DNA of 7,341 nt from Ignavibacteriales bacterium. Its GTDB lineage: Bacteria > Bacteroidota > Ignavibacteria > UBA10030. The DNA is taken from the NCBI GenBank assembly GCA_016218005.1, contig JACRFF010000195.1:1-7341 (forward strand), given 5' to 3'. A program made the position numbers and the translations under genes. This document shows positions 1 through 6,205 of this stretch, piece after piece. Below the pieces are notes generated by a model. It saw only the letters and a program-made list of their open reading frames with translations. It searched no databases and was not told where the DNA came from. Position 1 is the stretch's first letter, and each line of letters starts with the position of its first letter.

Positions 1-62
1 AAGCTTCCTGAGTGATCGCGAAGTGGAATAGTTTTTTGAAATGGATGAATGAACGAGATTCC

Positions 63-101
63 GTTGGCTTCGGTACGTTCCTTCGGAACTACTCAGCCAA
101 C
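63..101. repeat. Long imperfect inverted repeat (hairpin)
   Basis: The outer arms GTTGGCT (63-69) and AGCCAAC (95-101) are perfect complements. Inside them GTTCC (77-81) and GGAAC (85-89) pair around a TTC loop, with GTA/TAC (73-75/90-92) extending that stem past one bulged base. No T-run follows on either strand, so it is not a standard intrinsic terminator. It lies beyond the end of the minus-strand operon in a stretch without a gene (1-179). It could be a structured RNA 3' end, a protein-binding site or an extragenic palindrome; nothing here decides between them. Confidence 0.45.
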
Positions 102-126
102 GCTGGCTTGAAGCTTCTGATCGGAA

Positions 127-153
127 TGCAAACGCCCGACGAATGGCCGGGCG
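127..153 (-). terminator. Possible intrinsic terminator after the amino-acid operon
   Basis: CGCCCG (133-138) and CGGGCG (148-153) form a perfect 6-bp GC-rich stem with a 9-base loop. It begins 26 bases past the stop codon of the fused methyltransferase/reductase gene. Read on the minus strand the stem is followed by TTTGCATT, a short interrupted T-tract, so it would be a weak terminator. On the plus strand it is followed by CTGTTTGTT, so it could also act on a convergent transcript. Confidence 0.5.
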
Positions 154-179
154 CTGTTTGTTCGTCTCACATGGTTCTT

Positions 180-2063
180 TCAGCTTTTAATTCCCGCTCC
201 TTCCAATATTTGCGGCACCATCTCGTACTTCTTGAACGGCGGCATCAGGTAGGCTCCCGCAACGAGTGCTTTGGCTTCATCAAGAAACTTGACGGTAATT
301 TCAATCCCCAGCGCAGACGCCTTCTCGCCGGCATTTCGGAATTGTTCCCGGATATAACTTGGAATCGACATGCCGGGAATCTCATTGTGCAAAAATTCCG
401 CGTGCTTGGCCCCGCGTAACGGCAGCAAGCCGAGCATGACAGGCAGATTGAGTTTCTGCGTATGCTCAAGCAGCGCCTCAAGCGTTTTTATCTCATAGAT
501 CGGTTGCGTGTAGACGAGATGCGCCCCCGCGTCGGCTTTGCGCCGCAGCTTTTCGATTTCAAGTTCCATGTTGTCGGCGGAAGCGTTGACGGCGCACGCA
601 ATAAAAAACGACGTGCTCTGCTCGATAGAATTGCCAAGCAGGTCGTGCCCCTTGTTCATCGACGCTGCGGCGCGTATCAATCCCACAGAATCGATATCGA
701 ACACCGACGTTGCTTGCGGATAGTCGCCGATGCTCGTGGGGTCGCCGGTAATGAACAGCATGTTGCGCAAGCCGAGAGCGTGCGCGCCGAGGAGTTCCGC
801 TTGCAAGCCGATCATATTCCGATCGCGCGTGGCGAGATGCACCATAGCCTCGATGCCAATGTGCTGTTGCACCATCTGTGAAAGCGCAATGGAACTGACC
901 CGAAGCCGGGCACGCGCGCCGTCGGTGATGTTGACTGCATCGACGGCAAAACGGTGAAGGTAGGCGGCGCCATCGAGGATAGACGAAACGTCGAGACCCC
1001 GCGGGATATCCAATTCGACGCTCGTCAAGAATTTTTTGCCGAGATTTTTGGCGAAGCGGGAACGATGGTCGACGTGCGCCCGCACGATTTCTTCGCGTTG
1101 GTGCTGTGCGGCAGGAGTCTTTCGCTTTGGATGCGGCTCGTGCATGCGAATTTCCGGCGAACGCTGTTTGAACTCCTCCAACACATTTTTCATTTCTCGA
1201 ATGTGTGCGGGCGTCGAGCCGCAGCACGCGCCGATCAGCGTTACGCCGGCTTCCAACAATTCTTTCGCATACTGTGCCAGATACGCCGGAGTCGTATGAT
1301 AGATGGAGCGTCCATTTAAGAGCGTGGGAATTCCTGCCGCCGGTTGTGCAGAAAGGTAGACGCCCTCTTTGTACATACTGCGGATGATGCTGAACATGCG
1401 CTGCGGGCCGACGGTGCAGTTTGCACCGACCACATCGGCTCCTTTGCCGATGAGATGCTCGGCGACTTCAATGGGAAAACTTCCCGAGAGAATCGACCCG
1501 TCTTCCGGAAAAGCTTTCTGCGCTATGATGGGAACGCTGCCCGCCTGACCGGCATAGTCGGGCAGGCCGGCCACCGCCTTTGCGGCTTCGAGTGCGAGAT
1601 CAAGCTCGTGCAAGCTGACGAATGTCTCCAGCATAATGACGTCGATGCCGGCGGCCAGAAGAATCTCGATCTGCTTTTTGAACGCATCACGCGCTTCAGC
1701 AGCTTTCAGTTTGCCGATTGGCTCCAGCAGTTTTCCCGTCGGCCCAACAGACCCAGCCACATACACGTTTGTTCCGGCGGCACGCTTGGCGATTTCAACG
1801 CCTGTGCGATTCAAGAGTTCCAGTTGATGCTCAAGATGAAAATGCGCAAGGCGAAATCGGTTGCACGAAAACGTATTTGTCTGAATGATTTCCGCGCCGG
1901 CGGCAACATACTCACGGTGGATGCGTTCGACGATATCCGGATGCTTGACGTTGTTTAACTCGTGCGGAAGTTCCGTGTATTCGTAGAGATCAAGCAGCGT
2001 GCCCATCGCTCCATCGCAAAGAATCGGTCCTTGTTTGAGGCGTTGTCGGAAATCGAGCTTCAT
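180..2063 (-). CDS. Bifunctional homocysteine S-methyltransferase / 5,10-methylenetetrahydrofolate reductase (YitJ type)
   Basis: This 627-residue cytoplasmic fusion enzyme should reduce methylene-THF to methyl-THF and transfer a methyl group to homocysteine, giving methionine. Residues about 1-300 are the Zn-dependent homocysteine methyltransferase barrel. It shows GAMGTLL (18-24) and the three Zn-binding cysteines in GANC (C216) and GACCG (C280, C281). After a charged linker (about 300-340), residues 345-627 are the flavin-containing MetF barrel, with TRDRN (412-416), ITGDPT (438-443) and VYTQPIY (518-524). No cobalamin domain is present, unlike MetH. The ATG at 2063 is chosen because it puts the DGAMGT motif the usual short distance from the N-terminus; the open frame extends upstream to 2207 but would overlap asd with unlike sequence. 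There is no clear Shine-Dalgarno site. The gene is last in the operon, 62 bases after asd. Family assignment is firm; the preferred methyl donor is inferred. Confidence 0.95.
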   Translation of the reverse strand: MKLDFRQRLKQGPILCDGAMGTLLDLYEYTELPHELNNVKHPDIVERIHREYVAAGAEIIQTNTFSCNRFRLAHFHLEHQLELLNRTGVEIAKRAAGTNVYVAGSVGPTGKLLEPIGKLKAAEARDAFKKQIEILLAAGIDVIMLETFVSLHELDLALEAAKAVAGLPDYAGQAGSVPIIAQKAFPEDGSILSGSFPIEVAEHLIGKGADVVGANCTVGPQRMFSIIRSMYKEGVYLSAQPAAGIPTLLNGRSIYHTTPAYLAQYAKELLEAGVTLIGACCGSTPAHIREMKNVLEEFKQRSPEIRMHEPHPKRKTPAAQHQREEIVRAHVDHRSRFAKNLGKKFLTSVELDIPRGLDVSSILDGAAYLHRFAVDAVNITDGARARLRVSSIALSQMVQQHIGIEAMVHLATRDRNMIGLQAELLGAHALGLRNMLFITGDPTSIGDYPQATSVFDIDSVGLIRAAASMNKGHDLLGNSIEQSTSFFIACAVNASADNMELEIEKLRRKADAGAHLVYTQPIYEIKTLEALLEHTQKLNLPVMLGLLPLRGAKHAEFLHNEIPGMSIPSYIREQFRNAGEKASALGIEITVKFLDEAKALVAGAYLMPPFKKYEMVPQILEGAGIKS

Positions 2064-2125
2064 CGGGCGAGGAGCTTGAAAAGATTGCGCGTTGTGAATT
2101 CGTGTGCGGTCATGCGGTTGCGCTC

Positions 2126-3115
2126 TTACCTTCCTTGAGCGAGTACTTCGCCGATTTGCACGGCGTTGGTGGCGGCTCCTTTTCGCAGATTGTCGGCAAC
2201 AATCCAAAGGTTAATACCGCTTGTTACCGTCGGGTCTTTGCGTATGCGTCCGACGAAAACTTCATCTCGTTCGTGCGCGTACATCGGCATGGGATATAGG
2301 TTGCTCTTGGGGTCATCCTGCACGACGATTCCTGCCGCCGATCTCAGTATCTCGCGTATCCGTTCAGGTGTGCATGGTTTTTCGAATTCGATGTTTACCG
2401 ATTCGCTGTGTCCGCCGATCACAGGTACGCGAACGGTCGTGGCGCTCACCGGTATGTTTGCCCCAAGAATTTTCTTGGTCTCGTTGACCATCTTCAATTC
2501 TTCTTTGGTTGACCCATCCTCGTAGAAGATATCAATGTGCGGAATAACGTTGTACGCGATCGGGTGTGGAAATTTTTTCTCGCCGAATTGGTGTGCAAGC
2601 TCGTGGGTGAGTTGATCCATGCCCCGCTTGCCGGCGCCCGTGACCGACTGATAGGTGGAAACCACAACACGTTTGATGTGAAAGGCGTCGTGGAGCGGCT
2701 TCAGTACGACGACCATTTGAATGGTTGAGCAGTTCGGGTTGGCAATGATCCCTTTGTGTTTGAAAATGTCCTTGCGATTGACTTCCGGCACGACCAACGG
2801 TACGTCTTCATCCATCCTCCACGCACTGCTGTTGTCGATAGCCACCGCACCGTGCTTGGCGGCGATGGGGCAGTATTCCAGACTGACGGCGCCGCCAGCT
2901 GAGAACAAAGCAATATCGACGTCCTTGAATGACTCCGGCGTCAACGGCTGTACTTTGAGTACGTTGCCGTTGAAGCGCATCTCGTGCCCGGTGGAGCGCT
3001 CCGAAGCCAGCAACACGAGGCGGCCCACAGGGAACTTTCGTTCCTCCAACACTTGAATCATCTTCCGCCCAACAAGTCCGGTGGCGCCAACGACTGCGAC
3101 ATCGTGCAATTTCAT
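2126..3115 (-). CDS. asd: Aspartate-semialdehyde dehydrogenase
   Basis: This 329-residue protein catalyses NADPH-dependent reduction of aspartyl phosphate to aspartate semialdehyde, the common precursor of lysine/diaminopimelate, threonine and methionine. The N-terminal Rossmann fold has the NADP motif GATGLVG (10-16). The catalytic cysteine is C129 in NPNCST, the TGAGKRG loop follows at 159-165, and the catalytic histidine is H236 in GGHSE. The length is normal for the family and all key residues are present. The ATG at 3115 has a good ribosome site, AAAAGGA (3123-3129), seven bases upstream. That site touches the stop codon of lysA, leaving a gap of only 13 bases, so translation is probably coupled. 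Cytoplasmic; second to last in the operon. Confidence 0.97.
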   Translation of the reverse strand: MKLHDVAVVGATGLVGRKMIQVLEERKFPVGRLVLLASERSTGHEMRFNGNVLKVQPLTPESFKDVDIALFSAGGAVSLEYCPIAAKHGAVAIDNSSAWRMDEDVPLVVPEVNRKDIFKHKGIIANPNCSTIQMVVVLKPLHDAFHIKRVVVSTYQSVTGAGKRGMDQLTHELAHQFGEKKFPHPIAYNVIPHIDIFYEDGSTKEELKMVNETKKILGANIPVSATTVRVPVIGGHSESVNIEFEKPCTPERIREILRSAAGIVVQDDPKSNLYPMPMYAHERDEVFVGRIRKDPTVTSGINLWIVADNLRKGAATNAVQIGEVLAQGR

Positions 3116-3128
3116 GGAACAATCCTTT

Positions 3129-4397
3129 TCACAACAGATCTTCGAACGTTTCGCGCTGACGGATCACGCGGACGCGCTCGCCGTTGACCAGCACTTCTGC
3201 CGGCCGCGGCCTTCCGTTGTAGTGCGATGTGTTGACGAATCCATACGCGCCTGCCGTTAAGACGGCAAGCACGTCGCCCGATTTTACCCGGTTCATTGTT
3301 CTGTTGCGGGCAAAAAAATCTCCCGTCTCACAGATCGGACCGACGACATCGACAAGCTCGTGCTCATACGTCTCGATGGCAACGGGAGCAATTTGGTGGT
3401 GGGCGTTGTACAAACTGGGGCGCAGCAAGTCGGTCATTCCCGCATCGACAATGACAAATTTTTTCTGGCCTGAGTCTTTGATATACGCTACGCGTGTGAG
3501 CAAAACACCGGCGTTGGCAAGAATGGATCGTCCCGGTTCCAGCCACAACGAACAGTGAGTAGAGCGCAGCAATGGGGCAACAGCGGCGATCACATCGGCC
3601 GGTTCGGGAATCTTGTCGTGTGCAGGGTCTTCTTTCGGCAAGCCCTCGTGGTGAATGGCATTGAAGTACCGAACACCCATGCCGCCGCCGAAATCGATAT
3701 GATTGATGGCAATCCCGGAAGCGCGAAGTTGTTCGACAAACGTTACAACAAACTGGGCGGTGAGAACGAACGGTTCCGCCGACGTAATCTGAGAGCCGAT
3801 ATGCACGTGGATGCCGCGCACTTCCACCGAAGGGAGAGAGGCGGCGTAGGTAAAAGCTTCCATCGCCTTTGGCGCGGCGATGCCGAACTTGTTCTCGCTC
3901 AAGCCGGTGGTGATGTACGGATGGCTTTGCGCATCGATATCCGGATTGATTCGCAACGCGACGCGTGCCGTGGTGTTGAGCCGCAATGCTACCCGCGAAA
4001 CAAGTTGAAGTTCCGGTATCGATTCGACATTGAGGAACGCAACATTATTCTTCAGCGCATATTCGATCTCATCTTCACGTTTTCCCACACCCGCAAACGC
4101 AATACGGTCGGGTGAAAAGCCGGCCTTGAGCGCCAAGAACAATTCTCCGCCCGAAACGACGTCGGCGCCGGCGTTGTGCTCTGCCAGAAGCTTAAGGATG
4201 GCCGGATTGGCATTAGCCTTCAAGGCATAGCACACACGATGATCGCCTTCACCCAACGCCGTTTCCAACGTGTGGAAATTTTCAAGAAACTGATTCTTGC
4301 TATACACATACAGCGGCGTGCCGTATTCTTCGGCCAGATCGGCGAGAAGAACGTCTTCACAGCAGAGATTATTTTCTTTGTAGCAAATGTGCGTCAT
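3129..4397 (-). CDS. lysA: Diaminopimelate decarboxylase
   Basis: This 422-residue PLP enzyme of fold type III (alanine-racemase-like barrel) decarboxylates meso-diaminopimelate to L-lysine. The PLP lysine is K60 in YALKANAN. HVHIGSQ (197-203), GGGMGVRY (237-244) and EPGRSI (287-292) match the cofactor phosphate and substrate-binding motifs. CETGD (C355) and GAYGF (Y384) are the conserved C-terminal active-site residues contributed across the dimer. Length is typical. The start at 4397 is 13 bases after the stop codon of the M50 protease gene. No good Shine-Dalgarno sequence is seen before it, so translation may depend on ribosomes finishing the preceding gene. Related decarboxylases for arginine or carboxynorspermidine are possible in principle, but the operon partner asd and the motif set favour lysA. 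Confidence 0.96.
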   Translation of the reverse strand: MTHICYKENNLCCEDVLLADLAEEYGTPLYVYSKNQFLENFHTLETALGEGDHRVCYALKANANPAILKLLAEHNAGADVVSGGELFLALKAGFSPDRIAFAGVGKREDEIEYALKNNVAFLNVESIPELQLVSRVALRLNTTARVALRINPDIDAQSHPYITTGLSENKFGIAAPKAMEAFTYAASLPSVEVRGIHVHIGSQITSAEPFVLTAQFVVTFVEQLRASGIAINHIDFGGGMGVRYFNAIHHEGLPKEDPAHDKIPEPADVIAAVAPLLRSTHCSLWLEPGRSILANAGVLLTRVAYIKDSGQKKFVIVDAGMTDLLRPSLYNAHHQIAPVAIETYEHELVDVVGPICETGDFFARNRTMNRVKSGDVLAVLTAGAYGFVNTSHYNGRPRPAEVLVNGERVRVIRQRETFEDLL

Positions 4398-4410
4398 AGA
4401 TCAACAGTCT

Positions 4411-5073
4411 TTAGCTCAAGAATGAAATCAACCACACATACGGCGCCTTCACCGTTATTACCACGGCGACGATGGCGTGGCGAACCACGTCGATGCGCAT
4501 GAGGACGAGAAGAATGAAAATGCCGGCAAATCCCACTTGACGGTAGCGCTCCCCGATGTCTCGCGGCAACAGCGAAGAAAGAATATGAGAACCATCCAGC
4601 GGCGGAATCGGAATCAAATTAAAGATAGCAAGAAAAATGTTCAGCGTAACGCCTGCGGCAAACATGTGTACGAGGAACGAGCCGATGTACCCGACCGCAC
4701 CCTCTTCGACGGCTTCTCTGCCGAAGATTTTTTCCGCAGCAACAAAACCAACGGCGCACACGAGCGCCAGCAACAAATTCGATAACGGTCCTACAGCCGA
4801 AACAAAAATGTCGTTGCGCCGCGCGCGGGAAAAATTCATCGGATTGACCGGCACCGGTTTTGCCCACGCAATGAACACGCTGCCGGCGGAGAAAAATGAA
4901 ACGAGCGGAACGATGACGGAACCCACCGGGTCGATGTGCGGTATGGGATTGAGCGTCAACCTGCCCATATCTCTTGCGGTCGGGTCGCCGAGCAGAAACG
5001 CCATCCAGCCGTGGGCCACTTCATGCACCACAACCGAAAATAACAGAACCGGCAAGACGTACAGATGCTCCAA
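4411..5073 (-). CDS. Site-2-type membrane zinc metalloprotease (peptidase M50 family)
   Basis: Read from TTG at 5073 the protein has 220 residues, typical for the short M50 proteins with no PDZ or CBS domain. The Zn-binding HEVAH motif (17-21) lies in the first membrane helix, followed by the family signature around GDPTA and NPIPHIDPVGS (29-52). WAKPVPVNP (70-78) and VGPLSN (94-99) follow. The second catalytic motif, NLIPIPPLDG (152-161), supplies D160 as the third Zn ligand. Four or more hydrophobic helices are visible. The natural substrate of such small M50 proteins is usually unknown. The gene heads the operon with lysA, asd and the methyltransferase fusion, and the sequence gives no functional reason for that. 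TTG is preferred over ATG at 5115 because AGGAGG lies just before TTG, whereas the ATG sits in a hairpin loop with no ribosome site. Confidence 0.92.
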   Translation of the reverse strand: MEHLYVLPVLLFSVVVHEVAHGWMAFLLGDPTARDMGRLTLNPIPHIDPVGSVIVPLVSFFSAGSVFIAWAKPVPVNPMNFSRARRNDIFVSAVGPLSNLLLALVCAVGFVAAEKIFGREAVEEGAVGYIGSFLVHMFAAGVTLNIFLAIFNLIPIPPLDGSHILSSLLPRDIGERYRQVGFAGIFILLVLMRIDVVRHAIVAVVITVKAPYVWLISFLS

Positions 5074-5077
5074 AGTT

Positions 5078-5083
5078 CCTCCT
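5078..5083 (-). promoter_or_regulatory. Ribosome binding site that sets the TTG start of the M50 gene
   Basis: On the minus strand a full AGGAGG is followed by AACT and then TTG (5073-5071). The spacing of four bases is slightly short, but this is the only strong site near the N-terminus. The resulting 220-residue protein starts directly at the first membrane helix, as is usual in the family. Confidence 0.7.
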
Positions 5084-5091
5084 GTGTGAAG

Positions 5092-5125
5092 AAAAAAAAG
5101 TCCCGTTGCAAACATCGGAACGGGA
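5092..5125 (-). terminator. Intrinsic-terminator hairpin in the leader of the M50-lysA-asd operon
   Basis: Read on the minus strand, TCCCGTT (5125-5119) and AACGGGA (5107-5101) form a perfect 7-bp stem with an 11-base loop. One C and then eight T (5099-5092) follow. This is a standard intrinsic-terminator layout for minus-strand transcripts only. It ends nine bases before the ribosome binding site of the first operon gene, and no minus-strand gene lies upstream within the window. It is therefore either a leader attenuator or a block against read-through. No known riboswitch motif was recognised upstream. Confidence 0.6.
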
Positions 5126-5140
5126 AGCAACCCTTGTCAA
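5109..5140 (-). promoter_or_regulatory. Weak candidate promoter overlapping the leader hairpin
   Basis: Read on the minus strand, TTGACA (5140-5135) is a perfect sigma-70 -35 hexamer, but no good TATAAT follows at 16-18 bases. The sequence GATGTTTG (5116-5109) begins 21 bases after the TTG and resembles the Bacteroidota -7 element TAnnTTTG with one mismatch. If used, transcription would start around 5100-5104, inside the hairpin, giving a leader of about 30 bases in which the terminator could not form. This conflicts with the attenuator reading of the same bases. Confidence 0.3.
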
Positions 5141-5402
5141 TAAACCAAAAAAAGGAAACGGATTCAACCGTCATGATGCGCCAGAGTGCGTAGAGGAAAT
5201 CATCAAGCGGCGTTGCACGATTCAACGTTCAGCAAGCGCTGATTCTACGAGTATGGCGCGAATAGTTTTCAAGAGAACCAACCGAGGCGTTGAGAAAATC
5301 AGTAATCGACCTTCTGCCGCCAAGCTGAGAACTGCAACACTCCGACAATCGTTTGATTTCAATGAGGATTCACACGTCGAGACGAAGATTTTTTTCAATA
5401 CT

Positions 5403-5420
5403 CTGGCACAGATGTTGGCA
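5403..5420 (+). promoter_or_regulatory. Candidate sigma-54 (-24/-12) promoter of the redox operon
   Basis: CTGGCAC at 5403-5409 matches the -24 element perfectly. After the standard spacing it is followed by TTGG (5415-5418) where the consensus is TTGC, so one of the two near-invariant -12 bases is off. The predicted start of transcription, about 12 bases downstream (near 5430), would give a leader of about 60 bases to the ATG at 5492. No activator-binding palindrome was identified upstream. The site is plausible but imperfect. Confidence 0.4.
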
Positions 5421-5477
5421 TACTATGATTGATGTAGATGATGGAAGAGGAACACAATGGAAATCAACCCGACAATG

Positions 5478-5483
5478 AAGGAG
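5478..5483 (+). promoter_or_regulatory. Ribosome binding site that sets the start of the GcvH-like gene
   Basis: AAGGAG is followed by eight bases and ATG at 5492. The in-frame upstream ATGs at 5438 and 5441 have no ribosome site and would add a polar, acidic stretch before the membrane helix. The ATG at 5492 is therefore the likely start. Confidence 0.8.
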
Positions 5484-5491
5484 ATACGGCA

Positions 5492-6175
5492 ATGGTAGCG
5501 CTCTTTGTTCTTGCAATGATACTGACCGCAGTGCTCATCGAGTACGTGCGGACGAAAAAGATCGAACAGCCGGCGGAGGCAGCGAAACCTGCGTTAGCAG
5601 ATCGCTTCGTGGTGCCGCGCGGATTCTTTCTGGGCAAAGGCCACACGTGGGCGGAACTCCTCACGGATGGCTCGGTGCGCATTGGTGCGGATGACTTTGT
5701 GCAGAAACTTGTTGGCAGCGTGGATGGAATTGAAATAATTCCAACCGATGGCGAGATTCGGAAAGGGGCGCCTCTTTTCCGTTTGAGGAAAAGGGGCCGC
5801 GTTCTTACCATCTTGTCTCCCGTCAGCGGCAGAATCGTCGAAACCAATTCTTCGGTGCTGAATCATCCGGCGGCAGTCAACCGTGATCCGTACGTGCGCG
5901 GCTGGATTGCCGTCATCGAGCCAACCGACATCAGCGCGGATTTGAAATTCTTGGCAGTTGCCGGCGAGGCTACCGATTGGCTGCGGAAGGAAGTATCGCG
6001 TTTCCGCAACTTCATCAAAGAACAAGCGTCGAAGATGCTCGGCGAGGAACAGTACGCAACAGTCGGCATAACGTTGTTGGATGGCGGCATCCCGATCAGC
6101 GGCGTTATGGAAAAGACCGACGAGCAAACGTGGCTGGCGTTTGAAGAGCAATTCCTTCGCGATCGCAGTAACTAA
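5492..6175 (+). CDS. Membrane-anchored GcvH-like (degenerate lipoyl-domain) protein of a redox operon
   Basis: The protein has 227 residues. Residues 2-18 form one hydrophobic helix followed by RTKK, which by the positive-inside rule puts the rest in the cytoplasm. Residues about 40-147 resemble glycine-cleavage H protein: KGHTWAEL (49-56), a G-x-VRIG strand, SPVSGRIVETN (109-119) and NRDPYVRGW (130-138) match KSHEW, APVSGEIVEVN and NEDPYGEGW of GcvH. Counting back eight residues from the Pro of PVSG, where GcvH has its lipoylated lysine, gives G102 (in RKRGR), so normal lipoylation is not expected. Residues about 150-227 are an unassigned C-terminal extension with a helical, charged first half. 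No other glycine-cleavage gene is present; the gene is followed 30 bases later by an Fe-S subunit and then an NrfD-type subunit. A structural or assembly role in that complex is inferred, not shown. Databases may label it simply as glycine cleavage H protein, which would mislead. Confidence 0.85.
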   Translation: MVALFVLAMILTAVLIEYVRTKKIEQPAEAAKPALADRFVVPRGFFLGKGHTWAELLTDGSVRIGADDFVQKLVGSVDGIEIIPTDGEIRKGAPLFRLRKRGRVLTILSPVSGRIVETNSSVLNHPAAVNRDPYVRGWIAVIEPTDISADLKFLAVAGEATDWLRKEVSRFRNFIKEQASKMLGEEQYATVGITLLDGGIPISGVMEKTDEQTWLAFEEQFLRDRSN

Positions 6176-6205
6176 CGCTGCTTCCATCACGAAAGGATAG
6201 CCATC

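Larger units (their letters stand above)
5074..5491. other. Divergent intergenic region, no convincing gene
   Basis: These 418 bases separate the minus-strand amino-acid operon from the plus-strand redox operon. The left end holds the M50 ribosome site and leader hairpin; the right end holds the sigma-54-like site and the ribosome site of the GcvH-like gene. The middle (about 5145-5400) contains a small inverted repeat, CGTTG/CAACG (5211-5215/5223-5227), and a T7 tract near 5390. A 59-codon plus-strand frame (5253-5432) lacks a ribosome site and resembles nothing known. No T-box, lysine or SAM riboswitch motif was recognised by eye. Confidence 0.6.

Noticed and set aside
63..101. Integron attC site
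   Set aside because: The arms read GTT... then ...AAC, the reverse order of attC (RYYYAAC then GTTRRRY), and the GTTGGCT arm does not fit GTTRRRY.
12..419. 135-codon plus-strand frame at the left edge
   Set aside because: Most of it is antisense to the well-supported reductase domain, and its N-terminal part crosses both hairpins. No similarity recognised.
2064..2207. Longer N-terminus for the methyltransferase/reductase fusion
   Set aside because: The added 48 residues are Arg-rich, overlap the end of asd and do not resemble the family; the ATG at 2063 gives the expected N-terminus.
4956..5225. Minus-strand frame beginning with TTG in the intergenic region and running into the M50 gene
   Set aside because: It runs over the leader hairpin and continues out of frame inside a firmly identified gene; no ribosome site and unusual composition.
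5370..5397. Plus-strand terminator at CGTC-GA-GACG followed by a T7 tract
   Set aside because: A four-base stem would leave a two-base loop, which cannot fold; with a feasible loop only three pairs remain.
5253..5432. 59-codon plus-strand frame ending just before the redox operon
   Set aside because: No ribosome binding site, no recognisable family, and its end overlaps the promoter-like sequence. Probably chance.
5131..5437. Riboswitch (SAM, lysine) or T-box before the amino-acid operon
   Set aside because: No T-box sequence or known aptamer core was recognised by eye on the minus strand. A covariance search would be needed to exclude divergent forms.
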